NCBI GenBank assembly: GCA_937911325.1
Contig: CALDSD010000067.1
Span: 1 to 48,179, forward strand
Origin: an uncultured Neomegalonema sp.
Lineage (GTDB): Bacteria > Pseudomonadota > Alphaproteobacteria > Rhodobacterales > Rhodobacteraceae
DNA: 48,179 nt
Direction: 5' to 3'
Of this stretch, positions 32,204 to 41,374 are shown in pieces. The notes beneath the pieces were generated by a model, which saw only the letters and a list, made by a program, of their open reading frames with translations, was not told the origin of the DNA and did not search any database. Each line of letters starts with the position of its first letter. Within the stretch, counting starts at the first letter, position 1. The position numbers were made by a program, and so were the translations under genes.

Positions 32204-33091
32204 GTGCGGGTTTTGAGATTTGTCATCCTGGCAGTCGCGATTGTTGCGGGTGTTGGGGCTGTCGCGCTCGTTCAAGGCGAACTGCAGCGCGCTCGTGAAG
32301 CGGCGGAACAGAACATCGCCGTTGCGCCGCCGCCGCCGCCTGCGCCCGTGGCGCCGAAAGCGGAGGTGCTTGTGGCCTCCCGCGACATGCGTCGCGGCGA
32401 AACGGTGGGCGAAAACGATCTGCGCTGGCAGCCGTGGCCGCTGGAAGCCGTATCGGAATTCTACATCACGCGAGAGCAGGACGAGACCGCTGTCGAGAAC
32501 ATGATGGGCGTGATCGTGCGCTCGGACTTCGTTCCAGGCGAGCCGATCACCGAGTCCAAGCTTCTTCGCCTCGACAACCCGAGCATCATGGCGGCGATGC
32601 TGCGTGAAGGCATGCGCGCCCTGTCGGTCCGGATCGTTGAAGAAACCGCTGCCGGCGGCTTCATCCTGCCGGGCGACTATGTCGACGTCATTCTGACCCG
32701 CGAGGTCGTATTCCTCGACGGCGACGGTTCCGAGACGGAAGCGAAGACGACCAACACCTTGATGCGGTCCGTACGCGTTCTGGCGATCGGCCAGACGTTC
32801 AGCGACGACGGCGAAACGGCGGCGGTCATCGCAAACTCGGCGACGCTCGAGGTGACGCCAGAGCAAGCTGAGATCCTTTCGTTGGCCGAGCAGAGCGGTC
32901 AGCTCAATCTCGCGCTTCGCGGCGTCGCCGAGCTCTTTGGCGAAGGCGGCGAAACGCCGATCGAGCCAGAGCCGGAGACAGCTTACGACCTGCGCGCTCT
33001 GAGCGACGAGGAAGGCATCAAAGAACAAGCCGAACTTAGCGAAGTGGTCGTGATCCGCGGCCACACCAAACAGCTAGCGATTGTTGATTAA
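32204..33091 (+). CDS. cpaB: Flp pilus assembly protein CpaB (RcpC)
   Basis: A 295-residue periplasmic protein of the Tad secretion system, anchored by one N-terminal segment (VLRFVILAVAIVAGVGAVAL). A short Pro-rich linker leads to the SAF domain (VLVASRDMRRGETVGENDLR; GVIVRSDFVPGEPITESKLL) and the beta-rich CpaB domain (LSVRIVEETAAGGFILPGDY, VDVILTREVVFL; SATLEVTPEQAEILSLAEQS). It is thought to act with the CpaC secretin as an outer-membrane pore partner. GTG 32204 has GGGAG about 9 nt upstream. First gene of the cluster; cpaC begins 42 bp later at its own ATG. Confidence 0.95.
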   Translation: MRVLRFVILAVAIVAGVGAVALVQGELQRAREAAEQNIAVAPPPPPAPVAPKAEVLVASRDMRRGETVGENDLRWQPWPLEAVSEFYITREQDETAVENMMGVIVRSDFVPGEPITESKLLRLDNPSIMAAMLREGMRALSVRIVEETAAGGFILPGDYVDVILTREVVFLDGDGSETEAKTTNTLMRSVRVLAIGQTFSDDGETAAVIANSATLEVTPEQAEILSLAEQSGQLNLALRGVAELFGEGGETPIEPEPETAYDLRALSDEEGIKEQAELSEVVVIRGHTKQLAIVD

Positions 33092-33133
33092 GCGGTGCGC
33101 CGCTTCGACCGGTTCTCACCGAGGGAGATCGAA

Positions 33134-34678
33134 ATGAACCTCAACGCGTCAATCTTCAGCGCACCAGCCGACGGGTTGCGCGGTCTGAAAGACCAGACCG
33201 CCGCGCTCGGCAGACGGCTCGCGAGAACTCTGGTTCTAGCCGCTGCGGCGGCCGCGACGATGGCGAGCCTCTCGATCGTCGCGCCGGCGAACGCGCAGAG
33301 CCGCTACGACAACGCCGGGCACAATGTCGAGACGATCATCATACACAAGGGCAAGACCCGGGTGATCGATCTGCCGCTTGCTGCGGCCGATGTGGTCGTT
33401 TCGGATCCCAACATCGTCGACGCAGTCATGCGGACGGCGCGTCAGCCGATGTTCTTTGGGCAGAACATTGGTCAGGCCAACGCGATCTTCTTCGACAGCA
33501 ACGGCCGGCAGATCGTCACATTCGAAATTCGCGTCGAATACGACACGGCGATGCTTGGCGACATGATCGAGGAGCATTTCCCCACTGCGGATGTCGAAGC
33601 TGAGTCGATCCTGGGCGAGGTCATTCTGACCGGACAGGCGACCTCCTCGATTGAAGCCGCGTCGATCGGCGAACTTGCGAAGCGCTTCGTCGCGGCCTCG
33701 AAAGCGGCCACAGCGGGCGCAGGCGCTGGAGGCGGCGGCGGCGGCGAAGAAGGCGGCGCTGGCGGTCTCGGTGGCGGCGGCGGCGAAAGCGGCGCGGAAG
33801 CCGATGGCGTCGTGAACCGCATCAACGTGATCAATGAAGAGCAGGTTCTGCTGCGCGTCCAGGTTTCCGAAGTCAACCGGACAGTCCTGAAGCGACTCGG
33901 TCTTGACTGGAACGCCGGCCTTCAAAGCACGATTCTGTCGACGACCTTCGATCTGAACGAGGGCGACTTCACGTTCCAGCAGGCGAGCCTTTCGCAGCCG
34001 CTCGACACGTTCTTCAAGGTTCTTGAGCGCCATAACCTTAAGGTCACGCTCGCAGAGCCGAGCCTCACCGCGGTCTCCGGTGAATCGGCGGCCTTCCTTG
34101 CCGGCGGCGAGTTCCCGATCCCGATCGCGTCGGACGACGACGGCATCACGATTGAATTCAAACCGTTCGGTATCTCGCTGGACTTCACTCCGGTGGTGAT
34201 CGGCGAAGGCCGCATCAACCTGACGGTCGCAACCGAGGTCTCGGAGCTGTCGGACGAAAACGGCATCACGATCGACAACCTGGAGATCAAGGGTCTGACG
34301 GTGAGCCGCGCGAATACGACGGTCGAGATGTCCTCGGGCGGCACGATGATGATGGCCGGCCTGCTGTCGAAAGACACGCGCCGTCTGTCGAGCGGCCTGC
34401 CGGGCCTGCGCCAACTGCCGGTTCTCGGCCAGCTGTTCCGCTCGGAAGAGTTCCAGAACGACGAGACCGAATTGGTGATCACGGTGACCCCTTACACCGT
34501 TCGCCAGGGCAAGCCGGAAGATATCCGCGTGCCCACCGACGGCTTCGCGCCGGCGAGCGACATCGACATGTTTTTCTACGGCCGCCTGTACTCGGTTTAC
34601 GGCACGGGCGACGCCAAACAGGGCGGCGGCGCCCCCGATCCTGCGCTGAAAGCGCCGGTCGGCTTCATCATGGAGTGA
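33134..34678 (+). CDS. cpaC: Flp pilus outer-membrane secretin CpaC (RcpA)
   Basis: A 514-residue outer-membrane secretin forming the pilus exit pore. A signal peptide (LVLAAAAAATMASLSIVAPA) is followed by a BON/N0-like domain (LPLAAADVVVSDPNIVDAVM; FFDSNGRQIVTFEIRVEY), a Gly/Glu-rich insert of about 30 residues (33715-33800), then the secretin core: INEEQVLLRVQVSEVNRTVL, SLTAVSGESAAFLAGGEFP, EFKPFGISLDFTPVVI and LPGLRQLPVLGQLFRSEEF. ATG 33134 has GAGGGAG 6 nt upstream; GTG 33095 in the same frame is less likely. The stop overlaps the region of the cpaD start signal. Confidence 0.96.
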   Translation: MNLNASIFSAPADGLRGLKDQTAALGRRLARTLVLAAAAAATMASLSIVAPANAQSRYDNAGHNVETIIIHKGKTRVIDLPLAAADVVVSDPNIVDAVMRTARQPMFFGQNIGQANAIFFDSNGRQIVTFEIRVEYDTAMLGDMIEEHFPTADVEAESILGEVILTGQATSSIEAASIGELAKRFVAASKAATAGAGAGGGGGGEEGGAGGLGGGGGESGAEADGVVNRINVINEEQVLLRVQVSEVNRTVLKRLGLDWNAGLQSTILSTTFDLNEGDFTFQQASLSQPLDTFFKVLERHNLKVTLAEPSLTAVSGESAAFLAGGEFPIPIASDDDGITIEFKPFGISLDFTPVVIGEGRINLTVATEVSELSDENGITIDNLEIKGLTVSRANTTVEMSSGGTMMMAGLLSKDTRRLSSGLPGLRQLPVLGQLFRSEEFQNDETELVITVTPYTVRQGKPEDIRVPTDGFAPASDIDMFFYGRLYSVYGTGDAKQGGGAPDPALKAPVGFIME

Positions 34679-34683
34679 ATGAA

Positions 34684-35346
34684 ATGCGTTGGGTGACCTT
34701 TTCCGCGAAATTGCTGACCGCCGCGACGCTGGCCGGCTCGCTCGCCGCTTGCGCGGGCAGCTACACCGCCGAGGAATACGACCAGGTTCACAGCATCACC
34801 GTCGAGCGTGCGCCGGAGCTCATCGAACTCCCCGTCGCCGACGAGATTGATCCTCGTGATCACCGTCGCCTCGATGCGTTTTCCCGGCTCTATCTCGTCA
34901 ACGGCATGACGCCTTTGACGATCGCGTATCCGAACAACGTCGATGCGGCGCGGGCCGTTGAGGCGACGACGACAGCGTTGGTTCAGGCGGGCGTGCCGAA
35001 AGAGCGTCTTCAGCGCGGCGCCTACTCGGTTGAAACCGAAGGCGAGCGGGGGATCGTCCTCTCTTACGAGGGTCCTCGCGCATACAGCGGCGGCTGCTCG
35101 AACCTCTGGGGCGATCCGACGCGGGTGATTTCGAACCGGACGCCGGATCGTTTCGGCTGCTCTTATCAGCAGAACTTCGCCGCGATGATCGAACGTCCGA
35201 GCGACTTGGTTGAGCCGCGTGCGCCGACAATGGCTGACGCCGAGCGTCGCCAGGCTGTCATCGCCGCTTATCGCGCTGGTGAACGGACCAACAGCGAGCA
35301 GGCGGACGTCAAGACCGGAACGACCAATACTCAGCTGTCGCAGTAA
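34684..35346 (+). CDS. cpaD: Pilus assembly lipoprotein CpaD
   Basis: A 220-residue lipoprotein with lipobox LAACAG (Cys about residue 25) and the CpaD domain: AFSRLYLVNGMTPLTIAYP, VPKERLQRGAYSVETEGERG, VLSYEGPRAYSGGCSNLWG and FGCSYQQNFAAMIERPSDLV, PRAPTMADAERRQAVI. Two more cysteines (GGCSN, FGCSY) probably pair. CpaD is proposed to support the secretin at the outer membrane. ATG 34684 follows the cpaC stop by 5 bp with GGAG 9 nt upstream; GTG 34675, which overlaps that stop, is an alternative. Size is usual. Confidence 0.94.
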   Translation: MRWVTFSAKLLTAATLAGSLAACAGSYTAEEYDQVHSITVERAPELIELPVADEIDPRDHRRLDAFSRLYLVNGMTPLTIAYPNNVDAARAVEATTTALVQAGVPKERLQRGAYSVETEGERGIVLSYEGPRAYSGGCSNLWGDPTRVISNRTPDRFGCSYQQNFAAMIERPSDLVEPRAPTMADAERRQAVIAAYRAGERTNSEQADVKTGTTNTQLSQ

Positions 35347-35399
35347 GGAAGTGGACTTAGCGGCGCTCTTTCGAGGGCCCGCTCACCAGGAGACCGAAG

Positions 35400-36668
35400 A
35401 TGTCTGAAGCAGCCTATGACCTTCACACCCAGGAGTCGGCGTCCTTTGCGACCGCAGGAGAGGCGCTGGCGCCTCGGATCAATATCGAGACTTTCTGCAC
35501 CAGCCCCGAGTTCGCCGAAGCCTGCCAGGCGGCGGCGATCGATCGGCGCATGGCGAAGACGAACGTCCGGGTTGAAATGGGCGGCGCAGACGCGGCGGCG
35601 AAGCGGTTTGCAAGCGTTGCGACGCCTCATCTGATCGTTGTCGAGAGCGCCGAAGGCGGCTTCAACATGTTCGGCGAACTCGAAGCGCTCGCCGCGGTGT
35701 GTGACGAAGACACCAAGGTGATCGTCGCGGGACCCTCGAACGACGTCACGATCTACCGCGAGCTGCTTCGCCAGGGCGTCAGCGAATACCTGGTGACGCC
35801 GTGTTCAGCGGTCCAGCTGATCGACGCCGTGACCACCATTTTCGGCGACCCGGAACAGGCTCCGACTGCGAAAGTCATCAGCGTCTTTGGCGTCAAGGGC
35901 GGCGTTGGCTCCAGCATCCTCGCGCATAACCTGTCATGGGCCATGTCGGTCTTTTCGGAGCGTGAGACGTTGCTCGTCGATATGGACGTCGAATTCGGCA
36001 CCGCCGCGCTCGACTTCAATGTCGAGGCCAAGCACAGCGTCGTCGACGCGCTCAGCGATCTGGACGGCCTCGACGAGATGAAGCTCGCGCGGTTGATCTA
36101 TTCGCAGAGCGACAACCTCAAGCTCTTGCCGGCGCCCGCAGCCGTTCACACCAAGGTCGAAGCCTCGGAAGACGGCGTCTTGACGTTGCTCGACACGGTG
36201 CGCGTCGCCTGTGATACGGCAGTGCTCGACCTTCCACACTGCTGGACGCCTGGCATCCGCACGGCGATGCTCCAGTCGAACGAGATCGTGCTGGTCGCAA
36301 CGCCGGATCTGGCGAGCCTGCGCAACCTCAAGACCGCGTACGACTACTTGACCAACGCGCGTCGCAACGATGCGCCGCCGAAGATCGTGCTCAACCAGAC
36401 AGGCGTACCGAAGCGTCCAGAAATTCCGGCCCGAGACTTCGCCGATATTGTCGGCGCGCCGCTTGATCTCGAGATCCCGTTCGACGCGGCTTTGTTTGGC
36501 GCGGCTCTGAACAACGGTCAGATGCTCGCTGAGGTCCAGAAGAAGCACAAAATCATCGACATGGTCGACGACTTCTCCAAGCGCCTCCTGGGCATGAAGG
36601 CGGCCTCTGCGCCGAAAAGCAGCGCCTTCGATCTGAAGAGCATCATCGGGTCTTTGGGAAAGTCATGA
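35400..36668 (+). CDS. cpaE: Pilus assembly/localisation ATPase CpaE (TadZ)
   Basis: A 422-residue ParA/MinD-superfamily protein that places the Tad machine, usually at a cell pole. Residues to about 150 form a receiver-like domain (HLIVVESAEGGFNMFGELEA; DVTIYRELLRQGVSEYLVTP) without a clear phosphorylation Asp. The ATPase follows with VISVFGVKGGVGSSILAHNL: the signature Lys of KGG is present but the Walker A Lys is Ser, a change known in CpaE/TadZ proteins. TLLVDMDVEFGTAALDFNV is the switch. AGGAG lies 7 nt before ATG 35400; cpaF follows after 40 bp. Confidence 0.95.
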   Translation: MSEAAYDLHTQESASFATAGEALAPRINIETFCTSPEFAEACQAAAIDRRMAKTNVRVEMGGADAAAKRFASVATPHLIVVESAEGGFNMFGELEALAAVCDEDTKVIVAGPSNDVTIYRELLRQGVSEYLVTPCSAVQLIDAVTTIFGDPEQAPTAKVISVFGVKGGVGSSILAHNLSWAMSVFSERETLLVDMDVEFGTAALDFNVEAKHSVVDALSDLDGLDEMKLARLIYSQSDNLKLLPAPAAVHTKVEASEDGVLTLLDTVRVACDTAVLDLPHCWTPGIRTAMLQSNEIVLVATPDLASLRNLKTAYDYLTNARRNDAPPKIVLNQTGVPKRPEIPARDFADIVGAPLDLEIPFDAALFGAALNNGQMLAEVQKKHKIIDMVDDFSKRLLGMKAASAPKSSAFDLKSIIGSLGKS

Positions 36669-36708
36669 CACAGCCGCCCATGCGGGGCGGAAAGTGAAGG
36701 TATGAGAA

Positions 36709-38253
36709 ATGTTCGGCAAGCGAAACGGCCCGTCTAACGACCAACCGGAAGCTCCGGTCCCGCCAAGCGTGACCGAAGCCGCCAAAGCGCCGCCCCGTCC
36801 GGCGCGCCCACCGGCGCCGAAGCCGGCTGCCGAGCGTGCCCCAATGCCTGCGGCCGCCGCCGACGCGGAGATGGCCGTGATGGAGGCCGAGCCGAAGAAA
36901 TCGAAAAAACCCGAGGCGAAGGCCCCGGCTGAACCGTCTCGACGTGGACCTTCCGGACCGAAGTCGAGCGAGTTCTACGCAACAAAAGCTGACGTCTTCG
37001 CTTCGCTGATGGACGCGATGGACATGACGCGGATCGCCGCGATGTCGCGTGAGGAGGCGGAGCAGGAGCTCAAGACGATCGTCACCGAGATCGTCTCGAT
37101 GAAATCCTACGTCATCTCCACCGCCGAGGAGGAGATGCTCGCACGCGAAATCTGCGACGACGTCCTGGGCTACGGTCCGTTGGAGTCGCTGCTGGAGCGC
37201 GACGATATCGCCGACATCATGGTCAATGGCGCGGGTCAGACCTTCATCGAGGTCGGCGGCAAGATCCAGCTGACGGACATTCGGTTCCGCGACAACTCCT
37301 CGCTGCTCGAGATTTGTCAGCGGATGGTGTCGAAGGTCGGACGCCGCGTCGACGAAGCGAGCCCGATCTGTGACGCGCGCCTGCTCGACGGTTCCCGCGT
37401 GAACGTCATCGCCCCGCCGCTCGCCATCGACGGCTGCGCGCTGACCATTCGTAAGTTCAAAAAAGACAAACTGAAAATCGCTGACCTGATCAAGTTCGGC
37501 TCGATCACGCCTGAAGGCGCGAAGGTGCTCGAAATCGCAGGGTCTTCGCGCATCAACATTCTGATCTCGGGCGGCACCGGTTCCGGTAAAACCACGTTGT
37601 TGAACTGTTTGTCAGCCTATGCCGCCAACGACGAACGGATCATCACGTGCGAAGATTCGGCGGAACTTCAGCTCCAGCAGCCGCACGTGGTGCGCCTTGA
37701 AACACGCCCGCCCAACATCGAGGGCAAAGGCGAAATCACAATGCGCGCGCTCGTGAAGAACTGTCTGCGTATGCGTCCTGAACGGATCATCGTGGGCGAG
37801 GTGCGTGGTCCGGAGGCCTTCGACCTTCTGCAGGCGATGAACACGGGCCACGACGGATCGATGGGCACATTGCACGCCAACTCTCCGCGTGAAGCTCTGT
37901 CGCGTCTGGAATCGATGATTACGATGGGCGGCTTTTCGCTGCCGTCGAAGACGATCCGCGAGATGATTTGCTCGGCTGTGCAAGTCGTCGTGCAGGCCCA
38001 ACGACTTCGTGACGGCTCGCGTCGCATCACGCACATCACCGAGGTGATGGGCATGGAAGGCGAGACGATCATCACCCAGGATCTGATGCGCTACAAGGTC
38101 GACGGCGAAGACGCCAACGGCAAGCTGATCGGTCGCCATGTCGGCTGCGGCGTGGGCCAGCCGCAATTCTACGAACAAGCGCGTGCTTACAGCCGCGGCG
38201 AGGAGCTGGTGGAGACGCTGGCTGAACTCGACGCGGCGAATGACGGATACTGA
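36709..38253 (+). CDS. cpaF: Pilus assembly ATPase CpaF (TadA)
   Basis: A 514-residue hexameric secretion ATPase that powers pilus assembly and retraction at the inner membrane. The first 90 residues are Pro/Ala/Lys-rich and variable. The conserved part has LAREICDDVLGYGPLESLLE, DDIADIMVNGAGQTFIEVGG, Walker A NILISGGTGSGKTTLLN (about residue 287), the Asp box region ITCEDSAELQLQQPHVVRLE, Walker B ERIIVGEVRGPEAFDLLQA and the His box NTGHDGSMGTLHANSPREAL. All nucleotide-site residues look intact. ATG 36709 is preceded by GAAGG. tadB follows 50 bp later. Confidence 0.97.
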   Translation: MFGKRNGPSNDQPEAPVPPSVTEAAKAPPRPARPPAPKPAAERAPMPAAAADAEMAVMEAEPKKSKKPEAKAPAEPSRRGPSGPKSSEFYATKADVFASLMDAMDMTRIAAMSREEAEQELKTIVTEIVSMKSYVISTAEEEMLAREICDDVLGYGPLESLLERDDIADIMVNGAGQTFIEVGGKIQLTDIRFRDNSSLLEICQRMVSKVGRRVDEASPICDARLLDGSRVNVIAPPLAIDGCALTIRKFKKDKLKIADLIKFGSITPEGAKVLEIAGSSRINILISGGTGSGKTTLLNCLSAYAANDERIITCEDSAELQLQQPHVVRLETRPPNIEGKGEITMRALVKNCLRMRPERIIVGEVRGPEAFDLLQAMNTGHDGSMGTLHANSPREALSRLESMITMGGFSLPSKTIREMICSAVQVVVQAQRLRDGSRRITHITEVMGMEGETIITQDLMRYKVDGEDANGKLIGRHVGCGVGQPQFYEQARAYSRGEELVETLAELDAANDGY

Positions 38254-38303
38254 TCGTCGTCGCCGGCGGTTGTCTGAGCGCCGGCGCGAAGGAGACGAAA
38301 CGA

Positions 38304-39287
38304 ATGAGCGAGACCAACCTTATTCTGATCGTGGGCGTGCTCGCCGTCTTGATGGTTGGCGGCGTGCTCTTCGCGATCTTCGGCGGCGCTTTCGCTGAGG
38401 AAGCGCGGCGCAGCAAACGCCTTGCGACGATCGATACGAAGAAGAACCGAGCCAATTCGATCGTCTCCAAACGCAACAAAGATCAGAACGACGCCGCCAG
38501 CCGGATCAAGGATCTCGTCAACAAGGAAAAGCGCAAGCAGGGCGCCTTCGACATCGAAGCCAAGCTTATGCAAGCCGGGATCAGCATGGGGCCGAGCAGC
38601 TTCATGATGATCTTCTACGGATTGTCGGGCGTTTCCGCGCTGGGCGTGCTGGTGTCAGGTCAGCCGCCGCTCTTTGCGTTGCTCGCGGCCCTGGTCGTGG
38701 CCTTTGGTCTGCCGCGCTGGTTCCTGGCGAAAGCCATCGCACGGCGCCAAAAGCGTTTCATCGAAAACTTCGCCAACGCGATCGATGTTCTGGTGCGCGG
38801 CGTGCGGTCGGGTCTGCCGGTCACCGAGGGCCTGAAAGTCATCGCGCATGAGATCCCGGACCCTGTGAAAACCGAGTTTCAACTGCTTGTCGACAGTTCG
38901 GCGGTTGGCGTGCCGATCGAGGACGGGCTGCAAAAGATGCATGACCGGGTTTCGATCCCCGAGGTGAACTTCTTCCGCACCGTGCTCGTCATTCAAAAGT
39001 CGACCGGCGGTAACCTGGCGGAAGCTTTGAGCAACCTCTCGGGAATTCTGCGTGACCGCAAGAAGCTCAAGGGCAAGATCAAAGCGTTGTCATCTGAAGC
39101 GAAGATGTCGGCGATGATCATTGGCTCTCTGCCGTTCATCGTCGGGATGCTCGTCTACCTGGTGAAGCCAGATTACATCGAGCTGCTGTTCATTGACCCG
39201 ACCGGAAACATGCTGATCGCCGGTGGGCTGGTCTGGATGCTCTGCGGCATCTTGATGATGGCCAAAATGATCAACTTCGACATCTAG
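38304..39287 (+). CDS. tadB: Inner-membrane platform protein TadB
   Basis: A 327-residue T2SSF-domain protein. It has an N-terminal membrane segment (LILIVGVLAVLMVGGVLFAI), two more around residues 95-130 and two at the C-terminus (AMIIGSLPFIVGMLVYLV; MLIAGGLVWMLCGILMMAKM). The cytoplasmic T2SSF helices include FANAIDVLVRGVRSGLPVTE, IEDGLQKMHDRVSIPEVNFF and VIQKSTGGNLAEALSNLSGI, the usual TadB pattern. It forms the platform with TadC that couples to CpaF. A strong AAGGAG lies 9 nt before ATG 38304. tadC starts 9 bp after its stop. Confidence 0.95.
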   Translation: MSETNLILIVGVLAVLMVGGVLFAIFGGAFAEEARRSKRLATIDTKKNRANSIVSKRNKDQNDAASRIKDLVNKEKRKQGAFDIEAKLMQAGISMGPSSFMMIFYGLSGVSALGVLVSGQPPLFALLAALVVAFGLPRWFLAKAIARRQKRFIENFANAIDVLVRGVRSGLPVTEGLKVIAHEIPDPVKTEFQLLVDSSAVGVPIEDGLQKMHDRVSIPEVNFFRTVLVIQKSTGGNLAEALSNLSGILRDRKKLKGKIKALSSEAKMSAMIIGSLPFIVGMLVYLVKPDYIELLFIDPTGNMLIAGGLVWMLCGILMMAKMINFDI

Positions 39288-39296
39288 GGGCGCGGC

Positions 39297-40268
39297 ATGT
39301 TTGGACTTCCCATCGATCCCGAATTGCTTGCCCTGGTGGCTGCGGGCGTCGCGGCCACGGGCAGCGTTCTGAGCTTCTATTACTTCTTCGTGCCCAACGC
39401 CGCCGACTCGAACATGAAGAAGCGGCTGACCAATGTCCGTGAGCGCCGCGCCGAGCTCCGCGACGTGCATTTGCGCAGCAAGGACCAGAAAGCCCGGGCC
39501 GCCGAGCGCAACCTAGCGATGATGAAGAGTGCTCTCGAAAAGCTCAAAATGGAGGAGATGATCTCCGACAACGAGCTGAAGATGAGCCTTGCGAGCGCGG
39601 GTTATCGAGGGCGTAACGCAGCCGTTCGTTTCCTCTTCATTCGTGCGGTGGCGCCGTTCGTCGCCGCCATCGCCACGTTCTTGTACCTCAAGTTCTTCAT
39701 GCAGCCTGAGGATTGGAACATGACGCAGTACGCGATGGCTGTGCTCTTGGGCGGGGTCGCCGGCTACTACTTGCCGACCATGATCCTCACCAGCCAGCGT
39801 CAGAAGCGACAGCAGAACATTCTCCGAGCCTATCCTGACGCGCTCGACCTGCTGACGATTTGTGTCGAAGCGGGCATGTCGATCGAGCAGGCCTTCAACA
39901 AGGTCAGCAACGAAATCAGCGCACAGTCCATTCCGCTGATGGAAGAGTTGCAGCTGACGACGGCCGAGTTGTCCTACATCGGCGATCGGCGTCTGGCGTT
40001 CGATAATTTCGCCGAGCGCACTCAGCTGAGCCAGGTGCGGTCGATCGCGTCCGCGCTCGTTCAGGCGGAGAAGTATGGTACGCCGATCGGTCAGGCGCTT
40101 CGCGTGATCTCGCAGGAAAGCCGCGATGAGCGCATGTCGCGTGCGGAACAAAAAGCCGCATCGCTGCCGGCAAAGCTCACCGTGCCGATGATGGTTTTCT
40201 TCGTGCCGGTGCTTTTCATCGTGATCCTTGGCCCCGCCATCCTTCAGGTGATGGAGAAGTGGCAGTAG
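39297..40268 (+). CDS. tadC: Inner-membrane platform protein TadC
   Basis: A 323-residue T2SSF-domain protein, partner of TadB. Membrane segments are near the N-terminus (LVAAGVAATGSVLSFYYFFV), around residues 105-165 and at the C-terminus (VPMMVFFVPVLFIVILGPAI). The T2SSF part has YPDALDLLTICVEAGMSIEQ, AFNKVSNEISAQSIPLMEEL and SALVQAEKYGTPIGQALRVI, followed by RAEQKAASLPAKLTVPMM, typical of TadC. Only 9 bp separate it from tadB, so they are coupled. A shared intrinsic terminator lies 32 bp after its stop, facing tadD. Confidence 0.95.
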   Translation: MFGLPIDPELLALVAAGVAATGSVLSFYYFFVPNAADSNMKKRLTNVRERRAELRDVHLRSKDQKARAAERNLAMMKSALEKLKMEEMISDNELKMSLASAGYRGRNAAVRFLFIRAVAPFVAAIATFLYLKFFMQPEDWNMTQYAMAVLLGGVAGYYLPTMILTSQRQKRQQNILRAYPDALDLLTICVEAGMSIEQAFNKVSNEISAQSIPLMEELQLTTAELSYIGDRRLAFDNFAERTQLSQVRSIASALVQAEKYGTPIGQALRVISQESRDERMSRAEQKAASLPAKLTVPMMVFFVPVLFIVILGPAILQVMEKWQ

Positions 40269-40294
40269 GCTCAAGCAAGAGCTCTCGCCAAAAA

Positions 40295-40330
40295 CAAAAA
40301 AGCCGCGCCAGAAAATGGCGCGGCTTTTTT
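40295..40330. terminator. Bidirectional intrinsic terminator between tadC and tadD
   Basis: AGCCGCGCCA (40301-40310) and TGGCGCGGCT (40316-40325) form a perfect 10-bp stem with a GAAAA loop. A T-run follows on the plus strand (40326-40330) and an A-run precedes (40291-40300 region), so it can end both the cpa-tad transcript and the convergent tadD transcript. Confidence 0.93.
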
Positions 40331-40349
40331 CGGGTGACTATGGCGCGTC

Positions 40350-41264
40350 CTATCCGCTCTGCGCGGCGATGCTCCAGGCGTCCTGTTGTCGAACGATGCT
40401 CTCGTAGAAGGCGATCAGCTCGCGCGCGGTGGCTTTTGGCACAGCTTGCAGCGCGTAGGCCTTCGCCTCCTCGGTATCGCCTTTGATCGCCAGCGTCATC
40501 GCCAGGTTCTGCCGGACCTGCGGGCCCGCGCCGAACGAGACGACCGCCTGCCTCAGCAGTTCCTCGGCGCGGTCGATGTCGCCGCTGATCAGGTAGGAGA
40601 GCCCGGCGTTGTTCAACAGACCCGCCGAAGGTCGACCTTGGGCGATCGCCAACTGATACGCCTCTTGGGCCTCAGGGTGGCGACCCAACCGATCGAGGGC
40701 GATGCCATGGGTCTGCAGGATCGACGGATCCTCGGGGCGTGACGTCAGAAGCGGCTTCAACTCGACGAGCGCCGCTTCGGCGGTTCCGGCCGCGATGTAG
40801 GATTTCGCGCGCTCGAGCGTGAGCAGCGCGTCGCCCGGATAGAGGTTGAGCCCGTTGTTCAGAACCGTCAGCGCTTCGGTGGTCATGCCGTGATAGCGCA
40901 GGTGACGCGCGTAATCGTAGATGACCTTCTTGTCTTTGGGGTCTGACTTGTAGCCGCGGCTCAAGTGGACGAGCGCGGCGTAGGTTTGCCCATCCTCCAT
41001 CGCCAGCTCGGCCGCCTCGCGCGAAAACTCGCTCAGGACGATCTCTTCCTCGCCGGGGCGGTCGGGCGTTATACGTTCTTCCGGCGCAACGGCGAAAGAC
41101 GGGTCGATCGTATTGACCGAGCCTGTCTGCAGCGCAGGGGTGTTAGAGCCTCCCACGACGCTGGATTGCGTGTTCGCGCAGCCAGCAATCGCAAAAAGCA
41201 ATGGCGCTACGGCGACCGCCAAACGCAGCCGTCGAAGCGAAGCCGATTTTCGGGCGCTGTTCAC
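40350..41264 (-). CDS. tadD: Tad pilus TPR lipoprotein TadD
   Basis: A 304-residue lipoprotein with tetratricopeptide repeats, expected to help outer-membrane secretin assembly. The signal peptide LAVAVAPLLFAIAGC gives the lipobox Cys (about residue 29). The repeats are visible in EALTVLNNGLNLYPGDALLT, AALVELKPLLTSRPEDPSIL, AQEAYQLAIAQGRPSAGLLN and AEELLRQAVVSFGAGPQVRQ. I start at GTG 41264 because a perfect GGAGG lies 8 nt upstream; ATGs at 41279 and 41297 have no good site. It is convergent with tadC across a shared terminator, unlike clusters where tadD follows tadC on one strand, and diverges from the aminopeptidase gene. Confidence 0.92.
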   Translation of the reverse strand: MNSARKSASLRRLRLAVAVAPLLFAIAGCANTQSSVVGGSNTPALQTGSVNTIDPSFAVAPEERITPDRPGEEEIVLSEFSREAAELAMEDGQTYAALVHLSRGYKSDPKDKKVIYDYARHLRYHGMTTEALTVLNNGLNLYPGDALLTLERAKSYIAAGTAEAALVELKPLLTSRPEDPSILQTHGIALDRLGRHPEAQEAYQLAIAQGRPSAGLLNNAGLSYLISGDIDRAEELLRQAVVSFGAGPQVRQNLAMTLAIKGDTEEAKAYALQAVPKATARELIAFYESIVRQQDAWSIAAQSG

Positions 41265-41374
41265 GCGCGAATCCTCCATTAAGGTCCGGTCAACCATGCG
41301 CGTTCAGGGTCAACGATCCGTTAATACGCGCCCGATTCAGAACAGGACGCCGCGGGCGTCGGAAGGAGCCGTAA

